From contig JAHBUY010000004.1 of NCBI GenBank assembly GCA_019637795.1, positions 372,001 to 436,000 of the forward strand: DNA of 64,000 nucleotides, written 5' to 3'. A program made the translations under genes and the position numbers. This DNA is from a bacterium. GTDB taxonomy: Bacteria > Desulfobacterota > Binatia > HRBIN30 > CADEER01. Of this stretch, positions 1 to 8,946 are shown piece by piece (the first letter of the stretch is position 1; every line of letters starts with the position of its first letter). Under the pieces are notes generated by a model. That model did no database searches and was not told where the DNA came from. It saw only the letters and a list, made by a program, of their open reading frames with translations.

Positions 1-293
1 CCGCGCTCGACCAGCTCGTCCTCGTCGCCTTCGTCCTCTGCGGCCTCAGCCGCCTGGCGCGCTACAACGTCACCGCCGAATCGCTCAGCGACGCCGACGG
101 CGCGGTGACGCATTTCGAAGGCACGCCGATCCCGACCAGCATCGTGCCGCTCGCGCTGCTGCTGCTCGCCTACGCGACCGACCACCTGGGCGCCGTGACG
201 ACGCTCGGCCTTGCCTGGCATCTCCCGGTGCTGCTCTTCGCCGCGTCGGGCAGCCTGATGATCAGCAAGACGCTGCGCATCCCGAAGCCGTGA
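1..293 (+). CDS. pssA: CDP-diacylglycerol--serine O-phosphatidyltransferase, C-terminal part (partial)
   Basis: The reading frame is open from the left edge (first full codon at position 3) and ends at a TGA at 291-293, so only the last 96 residues are present. They contain the CGLSRLARYN and EGTPIPTS stretches usual in the C-terminal half of bacterial type II phosphatidylserine synthases, followed by two hydrophobic helices and a short basic tail. The enzyme makes phosphatidylserine from CDP-diacylglycerol and serine in the inner membrane, as precursor of phosphatidylethanolamine. The CDP-alcohol phosphotransferase active-site motif lies outside the window, so the exact substrate is inferred from the tail alone. 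Confidence 0.72.
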   Translation, partial: ALDQLVLVAFVLCGLSRLARYNVTAESLSDADGAVTHFEGTPIPTSIVPLALLLLAYATDHLGAVTTLGLAWHLPVLLFAASGSLMISKTLRIPKP

Positions 294-347
294 CGTCGCC
301 GCGCGGACCCGCGCCGCCGCTGCGTGGTCAATCGCGGCGGCGCGTGC

Positions 348-353
348 TAGGCG
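348..353 (+). promoter_or_regulatory. Possible -10 element of the carboxylase gene
   Basis: GCTAGGCG lies 13 bases before the carboxylase ATG, in a spacer with no Shine-Dalgarno. The hexamer resembles the GC-TA-type -10 elements seen before several other genes in this window. No good -35 is visible, so this is weak. Confidence 0.25.
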
Positions 354-366
354 TGCCGCCGCTCGC

Positions 367-3300
367 ATGCCGTGCACCCGTCTGCTGATCGCCAATCGCG
401 GCGAGATCGCCATCCGCATCGCCCGCAGCGCCGCCGAGGTCGGGGTGGCGACGGTGGCGGTGTTCTCCGAGGACGACGCCACGGCGCTGCACCGCCTGCA
501 CGCCGACGCGGCGCGGCCGCTGCGCGGCGTCGGTCCGGCGGCCTACCTGGACGCCGAGCAGCTCATCGCCGCGGCGCGCGACGCCGGCTGCGACGCGCTG
601 CACCCGGGCTACGGCTTCCTCGCCGAGCAGGCCGACTTCGCGCGCGCCTGCGGCGCCGCCGGCCTGACCTTCGTCGGGCCGCACGCCGACGCGCTGGCGC
701 TGCTCGGCGACAAGTCGAAGGCGCGCGCCCTGGCGGTCGGCGCCGGCGTGCCGGTGCTCGCCGGCAGCGAGGGCGCGGTGTCGCTCGAACAGGCGCGCGC
801 CTTCCTCGCCGGTCTCGCCGGGGCGCCGATGGTGATCAAGGCGGTCGCCGGCGGCGGCGGCCGCGGCATGCGCATCGTCGCCGAGGCCGACCACCTCGCC
901 GCCGCCTATGCCCGCTGCCGCTCCGAAGCCGGCAACGCCTTCGCCGACGATCGGGTCTACGTCGAGCAACTGCTGCCGCGGGCGCGCCATCTCGAGGTGC
1001 AGATCGTCGGCGACCGACGGGGCGGGCTCGTCGATCTCGGCGAGCGCGAGTGCACCCTGCAGCGGCGCCACCAGAAGCTGATCGAGCTCGCCCCGAGCCC
1101 GTGGGCGACGCCGCGGCTGCGCCAGCGCCTCGCCGCGGCGGCGCGGCGGCTCGCCGAGGCGGTCGCCTGCGACGGCGTCGCCACCGTCGAGTTCCTGGTC
1201 GACGCCGACGCGGCGCCGGACGAGGCGCCGTTCTTCTTCATCGAGGCGAATCCGCGCCTGCAGGTGGAGCACACGGTGACCGAGGCGGTCACCGGCCTCG
1301 ACCTGGTGGCGATCCAGCTCGCCATCGCCGCCGGCGGCTCGCTCGCCGATCTCGGTCTCGGCGCCGCCGCGCCGCCGCCGCGCGGCATGGCGCTGCAGGC
1401 GCGGGTGAACATGGAGACGGTCGGCGCGGACGGATCGGTGAAGCCCGCCGGCGGCACCCTCACCGCCTTCGACGCGCCGTCCGGACCGGGGGTGCGGGTC
1501 GATACCTGCGCCTACAGCGGCTGGTCGCCGAGCCCGCGCTTCGACTCGCTGCTGGCGAAGGTCGTCGTGCACGTCCCCGATGCGCGGATCGGCGCCGTGG
1601 TCGACAAAGCCTCTCGCGCCCTCAGCGCCCTGCGGGTCGGCGGCGTGGCGACCAACGTCGACTTCCTGCAGACCCTGCTCAGCGAGCCCGACGTGCGGGC
1701 GATGGACGTCACCACCGGCTGGGTCGACGCCCGCCTCGGCAGCCTGGCCGCCGCCGACGCGGCCCGCCATCCGCGCCGCTTCTTCGCCGTCGCCGACGTC
1801 GAGGCCGCCGCCGACGCGTCGGTGGAGATCGCAACGCCGCCGGGGGCGCGCGCGGTGCGCGCGCCGCTGCAGGGCACGGTGGTGAGCATCGACGTCGCCG
1901 TCGGGTCGCGGGTCGCCGCCGGCCAGTCGCTGCTGGTGATGGAAGCGATGAAGATGGAGCACGTCGTCGCCGCGCCGACCGGCGGCATCGTGGTCGCCGT
2001 GGCGGTGGCCGCCGGCGCCGCGGTGCGCGAGGCGGCGCCGCTGCTCTTCCTCGAACCCGCCGACGACGCGATCGCGGCGACCACCGCCGCCGACGGCGAG
2101 GACCCGAACGCGCTGCGCCCCGAGCTCGTCGAAGCGATCGAACGGCACGCCGTCGGCCTCGACGCGCGCCGCCCGGAGGCGGTGGCGCGGCGCCGCCGCA
2201 CCGGTCAGCGCACGGCGCGCGAGAACGTCGACGACCTCTGCGACCCGGGGAGCTTCGTCGAGTACGGCGCCCTCGCCCTGGCGGCGCAGCGCAGCCGGCG
2301 CCCGCTCGAGGACCTGATCGCCCGCACCCCCGGCGACGGCCTGGTGGGCGGCATCGGCACGGTGAACGCCACCCGCGTCGACCCGGCGCGCAGCCGCTGC
2401 GTGGTGATGTCCTACGACTACACCGTGCTCGCCGGCACCCAGGGCTTCCAGAACCACCGCAAGAAGGACCGCCTGTTCGAGCTCGCCGAACGCCAGCGGC
2501 TGCCGGTGGTGCTGTTCGCCGAGGGCGGCGGCGGCCGGCCGGGCGACACCGACGCCCCCGGCGTCTCCGGTCTCGACTGCCTCGCCTTCCAGTACTTCGC
2601 CGCGCTGAGCGGGCTGGTGCCGCTGGTCGGCATCGCCTCCGGCCGCTGCTTCGCCGGCAACGCGGCGTTGCTCGGCAGTTGCGACGTGGTCATCGCGACC
2701 CGGGGCGCCAACATCGGCATGGGCGGCCCGGCGATGATCGAGGGCGGCGGACTCGGCGTCTTCCGGCCCGAGGAGGTGGGGCCGCTGGCGGTGCAGGCGG
2801 CCAACGGCGTCGTCGACGTCGCGGTCGCCGACGAAGCCGACGCGGTGCGCGTGGCGCGACAGTACCTGTCGTACTTCCAGGGTCCGCTCGCCGCCTGGAC
2901 GTGCCCGGACCAGCGCCGCCTGCGCACCGTGGTGCCGGCGAACCGGCTGCGCGTCTACGACGTGCGCCGCGCCATCGCCGGTCTCGCCGACGACGACTCG
3001 GTGCTCGAGCTGCGCCGCGCCTTCGGCGCCGGCATGGTGACGGCGCTGGCTCGCATCGAGGGGCGGCCGCTCGGCATCGTCGCCAACAACCCGCTGCACC
3101 TCGCCGGCGCCATCGACCGCGACGGCGCCGACAAGGCGGCGCGCTTCATGCAGCTCTGCGACGCCTTCGACCTGCCGCTGCTCTTTCTCTGCGACACGCC
3201 CGGCATCATGGTCGGCCCGGCGGCCGAGGAGACGGCCCTGGTGCGGCACGCGGCGCGGCTGTTCGTGGTCGGCGCCAGCCTGACCGTACCGTTCTGCACC

Positions 3301-3669
3301 GTCGTCCTGCGCAAGGGCTACGGCCTCGGCGCCCAGGCGATGGCCGGCGGCAGCTTCAAGGCGCCGCTGTTCACCGTCTCGTGGCCGAGCGGGGAATTCG
3401 GCGGCATGGGCCTCGAAGGCGCGGTGCGCCTCGGCTTCCGCAACGAGCTCGCCGCGGTGCAGGACGAGGCCGAGCGGCAGGCGCTGTTCGAGAAGATGGT
3501 CGCCCGCGCCTACGAGATCGGCAAGGCGGTCAACGTCGCCTCGCACTTCGAGATCGACGACGTGATCGATCCCGCCGACACCCGCCGCTGGATCGTCGCC
3601 GCCCTCGCCGCCGCGCCGCCCCCACCGCCGCGCGCGGGGAAGAAGCGCCCCTGCGTCGACCCGTGGTGA
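367..3669 (+). CDS. Single-chain biotin-dependent acyl-CoA carboxylase (biotin carboxylase - BCCP - carboxyltransferase)
   Basis: This 1100-residue protein joins all activities of a biotin-dependent acyl-CoA carboxylase. Residues 1-445 are biotin carboxylase: LIANRGEIAIR near the N-terminus, the Gly-rich ATP-grasp loop near 160, and EANPRLQVEHTVTE near 290. A biotinyl domain follows, with the VMEAMKMEH motif and biotinylated Lys at about 529. From about 585 to the end there is a PccB-type carboxyltransferase, including a GRCFAGNAALLG segment. Length and order match the single-chain long-chain acyl-CoA carboxylase (LCC) family rather than two-subunit propionyl-CoA carboxylase. Substrate length cannot be read from the sequence. 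The ATG is preceded by no clear Shine-Dalgarno. A crotonase gene faces it 55 bases downstream, which suggests acyl-CoA metabolism here. Confidence 0.88.
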   Translation: MPCTRLLIANRGEIAIRIARSAAEVGVATVAVFSEDDATALHRLHADAARPLRGVGPAAYLDAEQLIAAARDAGCDALHPGYGFLAEQADFARACGAAGLTFVGPHADALALLGDKSKARALAVGAGVPVLAGSEGAVSLEQARAFLAGLAGAPMVIKAVAGGGGRGMRIVAEADHLAAAYARCRSEAGNAFADDRVYVEQLLPRARHLEVQIVGDRRGGLVDLGERECTLQRRHQKLIELAPSPWATPRLRQRLAAAARRLAEAVACDGVATVEFLVDADAAPDEAPFFFIEANPRLQVEHTVTEAVTGLDLVAIQLAIAAGGSLADLGLGAAAPPPRGMALQARVNMETVGADGSVKPAGGTLTAFDAPSGPGVRVDTCAYSGWSPSPRFDSLLAKVVVHVPDARIGAVVDKASRALSALRVGGVATNVDFLQTLLSEPDVRAMDVTTGWVDARLGSLAAADAARHPRRFFAVADVEAAADASVEIATPPGARAVRAPLQGTVVSIDVAVGSRVAAGQSLLVMEAMKMEHVVAAPTGGIVVAVAVAAGAAVREAAPLLFLEPADDAIAATTAADGEDPNALRPELVEAIERHAVGLDARRPEAVARRRRTGQRTARENVDDLCDPGSFVEYGALALAAQRSRRPLEDLIARTPGDGLVGGIGTVNATRVDPARSRCVVMSYDYTVLAGTQGFQNHRKKDRLFELAERQRLPVVLFAEGGGGRPGDTDAPGVSGLDCLAFQYFAALSGLVPLVGIASGRCFAGNAALLGSCDVVIATRGANIGMGGPAMIEGGGLGVFRPEEVGPLAVQAANGVVDVAVADEADAVRVARQYLSYFQGPLAAWTCPDQRRLRTVVPANRLRVYDVRRAIAGLADDDSVLELRRAFGAGMVTALARIEGRPLGIVANNPLHLAGAIDRDGADKAARFMQLCDAFDLPLLFLCDTPGIMVGPAAEETALVRHAARLFVVGASLTVPFCTVVLRKGYGLGAQAMAGGSFKAPLFTVSWPSGEFGGMGLEGAVRLGFRNELAAVQDEAERQALFEKMVARAYEIGKAVNVASHFEIDDVIDPADTRRWIVAALAAAPPPPPRAGKKRPCVDPW

Positions 3670-3724
3670 GCGGAGGCACCACCCCAGGGAGGATCACTGC
3701 GGCTCGGTGTTCCTCCGTGGCTCC

Positions 3725-4510
3725 TCAACTCGACTGCTGTCGTCCCCGCGACTGCACGCCGGCCCGGCGGGCGGCCAGCACCTCGGGCGTCAGTCCGCGG
3801 GCATGGTCGCGCGCGGTCTCGCTCTCGATCGCCAGACCGCGGGCGAAGGTCTCGGCATAGCCGGCGTCGATGACCCGCTTGTAGGCCCGCATCACGTCGG
3901 GGACGCAGGAGCGCATGTCCTGCGCCAGCGCCTGGCAGGTCGGCAGCAGCGCCGCGGGCTCGACGACGCGATTCACCAGCCCCCACGCCTCCGCCTGCTC
4001 GGCGCTCAGGTAGTTGCCGGTCAGCGACAGCTCCTTGGCGCGATAGATGCCGATGGTGCGCGACAGCTTCTGGCTGAGGCCCCAGCCCGGCATGATGCCG
4101 ACCCGCGCGTGGGTGTCGGCGAAGCGGGCGCCGCGCGCCGCGATCAGCAGGTCGCAGGCGAGCGCCAGCTCGAAGCCGCCGGTGATGGCGAAGCCGTTGA
4201 TGGCGCCGATCACCGGCTTGCCGCACCCCTGCACGGCGCCGACCACGTCGCCGCCGGCCACCGCCGATGCGGCGTCGTCGGCGGCGCCGGTCTCGCCGCC
4301 GAGCTCCTTCAGGTCGAGGCCGGCGCAGAAGGCGCGGCCGGCGCCGGTGAGAATCACCACCTCGACGGCCGGATCCCCTGCCAGACGGGTGAAGGTCTCG
4401 GCGATGGCGGCGCGCAGGACGCGCGACAGCGCGTTCATCGCCTGCGGGCGATTGAGGGTGACGGTGGCGACGCCGTCGGCGACGTCGACGAGCAGCACAT
4501 CGGCGGTCAT
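3725..4510 (-). CDS. Enoyl-CoA hydratase/isomerase family protein
   Basis: A 261-residue crotonase-fold protein. The CoA-binding oxyanion-hole segments are clear: RAFCAGLDLKELG near 70 and NGFAITGGFELALACD near 105-120. The first catalytic Glu position of hydratases is kept (GGFELA). The second, normally in a PE..G segment, reads THARVGIMPGWG and lacks the Glu, so classical syn-hydration is doubtful and isomerase or another crotonase chemistry is possible. The start has a GAAGGAG Shine-Dalgarno about 7 bases upstream and a possible TTGACA promoter. It is convergent with the carboxylase gene. Neither the acyl substrate nor the pathway can be assigned. Confidence 0.85.
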   Translation of the reverse strand: MTADVLLVDVADGVATVTLNRPQAMNALSRVLRAAIAETFTRLAGDPAVEVVILTGAGRAFCAGLDLKELGGETGAADDAASAVAGGDVVGAVQGCGKPVIGAINGFAITGGFELALACDLLIAARGARFADTHARVGIMPGWGLSQKLSRTIGIYRAKELSLTGNYLSAEQAEAWGLVNRVVEPAALLPTCQALAQDMRSCVPDVMRAYKRVIDAGYAETFARGLAIESETARDHARGLTPEVLAARRAGVQSRGRQQSS

Positions 4511-4530
4511 GGGACGCTCCTTCGCCGGCG

Positions 4531-4559
4531 ACGATCGGCGAGCGCCGGCGAGGTGTCAA
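4531..4559 (-). promoter_or_regulatory. Possible sigma-70 promoter of the crotonase gene
   Basis: On the minus strand a perfect -35 TTGACA (4554-4559) is followed after 17 bases by GATCGT (4531-4536). The crotonase Shine-Dalgarno and ATG lie 20-30 bases further. The -35 is strong and the -10 weak. Confidence 0.4.
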
Positions 4560-4683
4560 CCAGGTTGCGCGAACGAGCGGCGATGACGTAACACGGCGCC
4601 GGGTGATCGGCGGGGCGCGGCGCGTGTGGGGCGTGGCGCGCGGAAACCCGGCGGTCAGATCGTCAGCGAAACGGAGGGTCGTG

Positions 4684-6558
4684 ATGCGCAGACCGGGGGG
4701 ATCCGCCGCCGCCGCCCTGGCGGCAAGTCTGGCACTGCTGCTGGCCGCGCACGCCGCGCACGGCGCGGCGCTCGACGAAGCGGGCGAGCTCTCGCTCGGC
4801 GTCCGCAGCTACACCGCGGCGCGCGTCGGCAGCCAGCACACCGACATCTCGATCATCTACGGCACGCCGACCCACAGCCGGCAGACCTTCCGCAGCCTGA
4901 CGTTTCCGGTGTCGCCGGCCGGCCACATGCGCCAGAGCCGGTACTTCCTCGAGGCCGAGCTGCGGCACAATCTCGACCGCCTGATCAAGGACGGCTTCGG
5001 GCCGCTGGCGCTGATCAACGACCTGCCGGTGCGGGTGCGCAACGTGAAGTACAACCTCACCGGCCGCTTCGAGTACGACGGTGTCTACGACTACGGCCCG
5101 GCCGAGTACCGCACCGCGTACCAGTACTACAACGAGGTGCTGGTGCCGCCGTTCTCCGGCCGCACGCCGCCCGTCCTGCCGGTGCGGCGCACGCTGCGCA
5201 ACGTCGCCTCGTGGCGCGCCCGGCTCTTCCAGGCCTTCCTCGAGGCCGACGTCGGCAAGCTGTACCTCCGCTTCGGTCGCCAGATCCTCGCCTGGGGCGA
5301 GACCGACGCCTTCCGCCTGCTCGACAACATCAACCCGCTCGACAACAGCTTCGGCGGCTTCCTCGTCCCGCTCGACGAGCGGCGCCTGCCGCTCGACATG
5401 CTGCGCACCAGCTACCAGATCGGCGACATCCCGTTCCTGCCGTTCTACGACTCGTACCTGGAGGGCTTCGCCGCCGTCGACAACGCCGTCGCCATCCAGC
5501 CCGGCATCCCCAACGGCTCGCCGTGGCAGCTCCCCAACTTCCAGCCGAGCGCGGTCCTGCTCACCACCAAGGACATCCCGCCGACCAATCTCCCCCACAC
5601 GCGCGGCGGCCTGCAGTTCAAGTTCTCCACGCCGCTGCCGCCGCTGAGCGACGCCCAGGTGGGCATCGCCAGCTACTGGACGTATCTCGACACCCCGGCG
5701 GTGCAGACCCTGGTGCAGGGCGATCCCAACAGCGGCATCTTCTTCCCGCTCGCCATCCAGCAGGGCCGGGCGGCCGGCTACCTGGCGCAGGCGGTGCAGA
5801 CGGTGCCGACGACCCAGATCACCGGCGCCAGCATCACCACCAGCGTCCCGGCGGACTACGCGCGCTACCTCGGCCTGAGCGGCGAGCCGGTGCTGCGCAG
5901 CGAGCTCGCCTACTTCAGCAACGAGGCGCGCTTCACCCAGGCGCAGCTCGATCCCTTCGTCTATGCGCTCGGCAACTGCACCGCCGGCGGCCGCCTCACC
6001 GGCACCGGCTACTGCACCGGCGGGCGGCGCACCGGCGATTCCTGGAACTACGCCCTCGGCATCGACCACAACCAGTTCATCCGCTGGCTCAACCCGGGGC
6101 AGTCGATCTTCTTCAGCGCCCAGTTCTTCTACAAGCACTTGAACGGCGCGGCGAAGCGCGTGCCGATCCCCGCCATCGGCCCGTACGTCCCGGGCCAGCC
6201 GAAGCTGTTCAACGGCGAGGTGCTGCCCGTGCCGGCCTACAACCAGTCGCCCGACAGCCGCGGCATCCCGAGCGGCGCGTCGGAGAGCGTCTTCATCCAC
6301 CAGCCGGTCGACCAGTACCTGAACACCCTGCTGGTCGCGACCCAGTACTTCAGCGGCCAGGTGGCGCCGGCGCTCGGCGTCTTCTACGACTGGGGCGGCG
6401 CCGTCGTCGCCCAGCCGCAGGTGACCCTGGTGCGCGACCCGTTCCGCTTCACGCTCAGCTACAGCTATCTGTACGCCAGCACGCTCAAGGGCGGCTCCGG
6501 CATCAGCCTGCTGCGCGACCGCGACAATGTGTTGTTCCAGTTGGAGTACGTCATCTGA
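4684..6558 (+). CDS. DUF1302 family outer-membrane protein
   Basis: I place the start at the ATG at 4684, six bases after a GGAGG at 4673-4677. The same frame is open upstream, but without a signal sequence. The product has 624 residues. It begins with a Sec signal peptide (MRRPGG, an Ala/Leu core, then AHG-A) and is then rich in alternating aromatic residues. The segment LYLRFGRQILAWGETDAFRLL and the following NPLD are typical of DUF1302 proteins, predicted outer-membrane beta-barrels found mostly in proteobacteria. The last residues (QLEYVI) look like a terminal beta-strand. The substrate is unknown; related proteins often lie near hydrophobic-compound metabolism genes. It is convergent with glmS. 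Confidence 0.75.
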   Translation: MRRPGGSAAAALAASLALLLAAHAAHGAALDEAGELSLGVRSYTAARVGSQHTDISIIYGTPTHSRQTFRSLTFPVSPAGHMRQSRYFLEAELRHNLDRLIKDGFGPLALINDLPVRVRNVKYNLTGRFEYDGVYDYGPAEYRTAYQYYNEVLVPPFSGRTPPVLPVRRTLRNVASWRARLFQAFLEADVGKLYLRFGRQILAWGETDAFRLLDNINPLDNSFGGFLVPLDERRLPLDMLRTSYQIGDIPFLPFYDSYLEGFAAVDNAVAIQPGIPNGSPWQLPNFQPSAVLLTTKDIPPTNLPHTRGGLQFKFSTPLPPLSDAQVGIASYWTYLDTPAVQTLVQGDPNSGIFFPLAIQQGRAAGYLAQAVQTVPTTQITGASITTSVPADYARYLGLSGEPVLRSELAYFSNEARFTQAQLDPFVYALGNCTAGGRLTGTGYCTGGRRTGDSWNYALGIDHNQFIRWLNPGQSIFFSAQFFYKHLNGAAKRVPIPAIGPYVPGQPKLFNGEVLPVPAYNQSPDSRGIPSGASESVFIHQPVDQYLNTLLVATQYFSGQVAPALGVFYDWGGAVVAQPQVTLVRDPFRFTLSYSYLYASTLKGGSGISLLRDRDNVLFQLEYVI

Positions 6559-6568
6559 AGGTCGTCAC

Positions 6569-6621
6569 GTTGTTGGTTGTTGAGTTGCCAGTCAGAGTTC
6601 CGGAACCCAACAACCAACAAC
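6569..6621. repeat. Perfect 14-bp inverted repeat between convergent genes, with a nested palindrome
   Basis: GTTGTTGGTTGTTG at 6569-6582 is exactly matched by its reverse complement at 6608-6621. The 25-base loop contains a second perfect palindrome, GTTCCGGAAC (6597-6606). It fills most of the 68-base gap between the ends of the DUF1302 gene and glmS. It may act as a bidirectional terminator, but there is no T-run, and the T/G-only word is compositionally foreign in this GC-rich sequence. Confidence 0.7.
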
Positions 6622-6626
6622 CTGCC

Positions 6627-8447
6627 TCACTCCACCGTCACGCTCTTCGCCAGATTCCGCGGCTGGTCGACGTCGCGGCCGAGCTCGACGGCGGCGTAGT
6701 AGGCGACGAGCTGCAGCGGCAGGGTGAGCAGGATCGGGTTGAGCTCGTCCTCGTTCGGCGGCACCAGCAGCAGGGCGTCGCTGCGCCCCGGCAGACGCTC
6801 GTCGCCGGCGTGGGTGACGGCGATCACCGGCCCGCGCCGGGCGCGGATCTCCTCCAGTGACGACAACGACTTCTCGTAGAGGTGGTCGCGCGGCAGAACG
6901 ACGAAGGTCGGCGTCTCCGGGCACACCAGCGCCAGCGGCCCGTGCTTGAGCTCCGAGGCCGGATAGGCCTCGGCGTGGACGTAGGCGATCTCCTTCAGCT
7001 TCTGCGCCCCCTCCAGCGCCACCGGGTAGCCGTTGGCGCGGCCGATGTAGAAGGCGTTGTCGCGCGTCGCATGGGCGCGGGCGACGGCGCGGATCTGCTC
7101 GGCGCCGCGCAGGACGGCGCGCATCTGCTCGGGCAGCTTCTGCAGCCCGTCGATGATCCGCCGCCCCGCCGATGGCGACAGGTCGCGAATGCGGCCGAGG
7201 TAGAGCGCCAGCAGGGCGAAGGCGACCAGCGTGCAGGTGAACACCTTGGTCGACGCCACCGACACCTCGGGCCCGGCATGGATGTAGATCCCGCCGTCGA
7301 CGGCGCGGGCGATGCTCGAGCCGACGACGTTGACGATGCCGAGCACCCGCCCGCCCTTGCGCTGCACCTCGTGCACCGCGGCCAGCGTGTCGGCGGTCTC
7401 GCCCGACTGGCTGACGGCGACGTACAGGCAGTCCTTCTCGATCACCGGATTGCGGTAGCGGAACTCCGACGCCGCCTCGGCGTCGGCGGGCACGCGGGCC
7501 AGCGCCTCCAGCAGGTGGGCGCCGCCGATGCCGGAGTAGTACGCCGAACCGCAGCCGAGGATCTTCACCCGCTTGATGTCGAGCAGATCGCGCGGCGTCA
7601 GGTTGAGACCGCCGAGGTGCGCGGTGCTGAACTGCAGGTCGAGCCGCCCCTTCAGCGTCCGCTCGCACGCCTCCGGCTGCTCGAGGATCTCCTTGAGCAT
7701 GAAGTGGTCGTGCTCGCCGCGGTCGTAGGCCTCCTGGCCCCACTGCACCGTGGCCGGCGCCTTGGTGGTCGGCTGGTCGTCGAGCGTCACCGTGCGATAG
7801 CCGCCGGCATCGAGCACCGCGACCTCGCGGTCGTCGAGGTACAGCACCTGCTCGGTGTGACGCACCAGGGCGGCGACGTCGGAGGCGATGAACATCTCGC
7901 GCTCGCCGACGCCGATCACCACCGGGCTGCCGTTGCGCGCCGCGACCAGCCGATCCGGCTGGCGCGCGTCGACGACGGCGATGCCGTAGGTGCCCTGGAT
8001 CACCGCCAGCGCCTGCCGCACCGCCGCGTCGAGCTCGCCGCCGAACGCCTCGATGAGATGCGCCAGCACCTCGGTGTCGGTCTCGGACGCGAAGACGTGC
8101 CCCTTCGCCTCCAGCTCGGCGCGCAACTCGGCGGCGTTCTCGATGATGCCGTTGTGCACGACGGCGATGTGGCCGCTGCAGTCGCGGTGCGGGTGCGCGT
8201 TGGCGTCCGTCGGCTCCCCGTGCGTCGCCCACCGCGTGTGCGCGATGCCGACCGTCCCCTTCAACCGCCGCGGCAGCGTCGCTTCCATCTGCCGCACCTT
8301 CCCCGCCGCCTTGTGCACCTTCAGCCCGCCGCGGGTCACCACCGCGACCCCCGACGAGTCGTAACCGCGATACTCCAGCCGATGCAGCCCGGCGATCAGA
8401 ATCGGCAGCGCATCCTGCCGCCCGACGTAGCCGACGATCCCACACAT
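6627..8447 (-). CDS. glmS: Glutamine--fructose-6-phosphate aminotransferase (isomerizing)
   Basis: A full-length 606-residue GlmS. It makes glucosamine-6-phosphate from fructose-6-phosphate and glutamine, the first committed step to UDP-GlcNAc for peptidoglycan and surface glycans. The N-terminus MCGIVGYVG supplies the Cys nucleophile of the class II glutamine amidotransferase domain (about 1-240). Two SIS sugar-isomerase domains follow, with SQSGETADTLAAV and EVSVASTKVFT. The C-terminus NLAKSVTVE is the conserved tail. The ATG has a GGAGGA Shine-Dalgarno about 5 bases upstream. It lies 34 bases downstream of a small gene on the same strand and is probably co-transcribed with it. Confidence 0.97.
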   Translation of the reverse strand: MCGIVGYVGRQDALPILIAGLHRLEYRGYDSSGVAVVTRGGLKVHKAAGKVRQMEATLPRRLKGTVGIAHTRWATHGEPTDANAHPHRDCSGHIAVVHNGIIENAAELRAELEAKGHVFASETDTEVLAHLIEAFGGELDAAVRQALAVIQGTYGIAVVDARQPDRLVAARNGSPVVIGVGEREMFIASDVAALVRHTEQVLYLDDREVAVLDAGGYRTVTLDDQPTTKAPATVQWGQEAYDRGEHDHFMLKEILEQPEACERTLKGRLDLQFSTAHLGGLNLTPRDLLDIKRVKILGCGSAYYSGIGGAHLLEALARVPADAEAASEFRYRNPVIEKDCLYVAVSQSGETADTLAAVHEVQRKGGRVLGIVNVVGSSIARAVDGGIYIHAGPEVSVASTKVFTCTLVAFALLALYLGRIRDLSPSAGRRIIDGLQKLPEQMRAVLRGAEQIRAVARAHATRDNAFYIGRANGYPVALEGAQKLKEIAYVHAEAYPASELKHGPLALVCPETPTFVVLPRDHLYEKSLSSLEEIRARRGPVIAVTHAGDERLPGRSDALLLVPPNEDELNPILLTLPLQLVAYYAAVELGRDVDQPRNLAKSVTVE

Positions 8448-8481
8448 GGCTCCTCCATCACGCGCGCGCGCCGGCGCCCGC

Positions 8482-8754
8482 TCACCCGTACACCATCCGC
8501 CGCACCTGGCGTTCGCTCAGCGCCGGCGCCGCGAAGCGACGCTGCCGCGCCTCCGCGACCAGGCGGGCGAAGATCTCCGCGTTGCGCAGCTCCTCGCCCT
8601 GCAACTCGGCGTGGCGACGGACGACGAATCCCTCCAGCGACTCCGAGAAGTAGTCGAGCACCTCGGCCACCACCCGCTCGGCCTCGGCCCGACTCAGCCG
8701 CGTCGTCCGCTCCAGGTGCTCGACCAACGCGGCAAAGCCGTCCGTACTCTCCAT
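8482..8754 (-). CDS. Small hypothetical protein upstream of glmS
   Basis: About 90 residues from the ATG at 8754. The frame remains open to 8814 with further ATGs, so the start is uncertain and no clear Shine-Dalgarno favours one. The protein is alpha-helical in appearance, charged, without signal peptide or membrane segment, and ends RRMVYG. I do not recognise a family. It shares strand with glmS and ends 34 bases before it, so the two probably form an operon. The AT-richer region upstream (8755-8840) contains GATAAT-like hexamers that could supply the promoter. Confidence 0.55.
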   Translation of the reverse strand: MESTDGFAALVEHLERTTRLSRAEAERVVAEVLDYFSESLEGFVVRRHAELQGEELRNAEIFARLVAEARQRRFAAPALSERQVRRMVYG

Positions 8755-8946
8755 GAAGCGGCATGGAACCATTCGAGAACGGCGAAAGCAACGAATTTGC
8801 CCGAATACGGGCACCCATTGGCCATTATCGCCACGTCGGCTCGGCTTTTGGCTACTGGGCGGGCTGCGGGGCGCGAGGACTGTCGGTAGGCGGGGGAGGC
8901 AGGGATTTCCTCGCAGCGACGGCTTGCAGAGGTGTCGCGGCCTGGC

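Noticed and set aside
328-3546. 1072-codon open frame on the strand opposite the carboxylase
   Set aside because: It mirrors the carboxylase codon pattern, is dominated by Arg, Ala, Gly and His, and has no motif. The plus-strand protein has clear catalytic motifs throughout.
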